From NCBI RefSeq assembly GCF_905220565.1, contig NC_059421.1, forward strand, positions 9,631,501 to 9,695,500: a DNA stretch of 64,000 nt. Direction: 5' to 3'. A program made the translations under genes and the position numbers. Shown here piece after piece: positions 63,931 through 64,000 of this stretch (within the stretch, counting starts at the first letter, position 1; every line of letters starts with the position of its first letter). The DNA is from Melitaea cinxia (taxonomy: Eukaryota; Arthropoda; Insecta; Lepidoptera; Nymphalidae). The notes under the pieces are model-generated. The model was given only the letters and a program-made list of their open reading frames with translations. It was not told the origin of the DNA and searched no databases.

Positions 63931-64000
63931 ATTTAAAAAAAAAAGAAAAACATCACAAAATGCGAACTTTCCCCAGGATGCACGATCAGATTCAATATTG

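Overview
This window looks like intergenic or intronic DNA from an insect, most likely a moth or butterfly. It is AT-rich and has no bacterial-style gene layout. No host protein-coding gene could be supported on either strand. Almost every recognisable piece is a transposable element, a relic of one, or a small-RNA-derived repeat. The lepidopteran assignment is an inference from the combination of Helitrons, an irritans-type mariner, a TTAA-flanked piggyBac relative and tRNA-headed SINEs. No species call is made.

Repeat families named here (my labels). SINE-A: a tRNA-like head (box A near TTGGCGCAACGG, box B GGTTCGATCCC) and a tail ending CCCAGTAGTGGGATATTAC then AGGCTGAA. SINE-B: head GACTAGCCCGTTGGCGCAG, T/A-rich tail. 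Family C: from GAGGTAGGGCACAGCAGG to TTTGCCGACCTAGTGACAT. Family D: from CCTCCACAAGTTTACGCC to CCGTAGCCACACAGCA. Family E: ends AACCGACTTC / GAAGTCGGTT with a GTTTGCGAGCAAAC hairpin at one end. Family F: short Helitron-type units starting TC..TATATAAAATTCTCGTG and ending CTAG. G, H, I, J and K are smaller families seen two to four times.

Layout. 0-5 kb: a dispersed repeat, a piggyBac-type element with intact TTAA target duplication holding a 230-bp-arm foldback and a Helitron helicase fragment, then a SINE-B split by family D. 5-14 kb: family E and C copies, a repeat with a TATA box and splice-donor-like leader, a 745-bp inverted-repeat element, SINEs and the first tRNA-like element. 14-25 kb: an R1-type LINE 3' end with target duplication, a 150-bp-arm inverted-repeat element, 130-bp tandem modules and a GATC-palindrome array. 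25-30 kb: a mariner transposase pseudogene with one in-frame stop and a lost start codon, and a SINE with a perfect 14-bp duplication. 30-36 kb: a 5S rRNA-like sequence, a tRNA-like foldback and a full tRNA-like cloverleaf. 36-50 kb: mixed repeats, a LINE reverse transcriptase (44.2-45.3 kb) and a Helitron inserted precisely in a SINE. 50-64 kb: a LINE RT cut by a SINE, a 2.9-kb Helitron carrying an intron-bearing Rep gene that is truncated after its HUH motif, LINE tails and more short Helitrons.

How the parts work together. No pathway is encoded. The interactions are mobilisation relationships. Rolling-circle elements share TC/CTAG ends. SINE-A, family D and the RTE-like LINE share a short 3' tail, which suggests one retrotransposition machinery. 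Nested insertions give a relative age order. All element proteins seen are broken.
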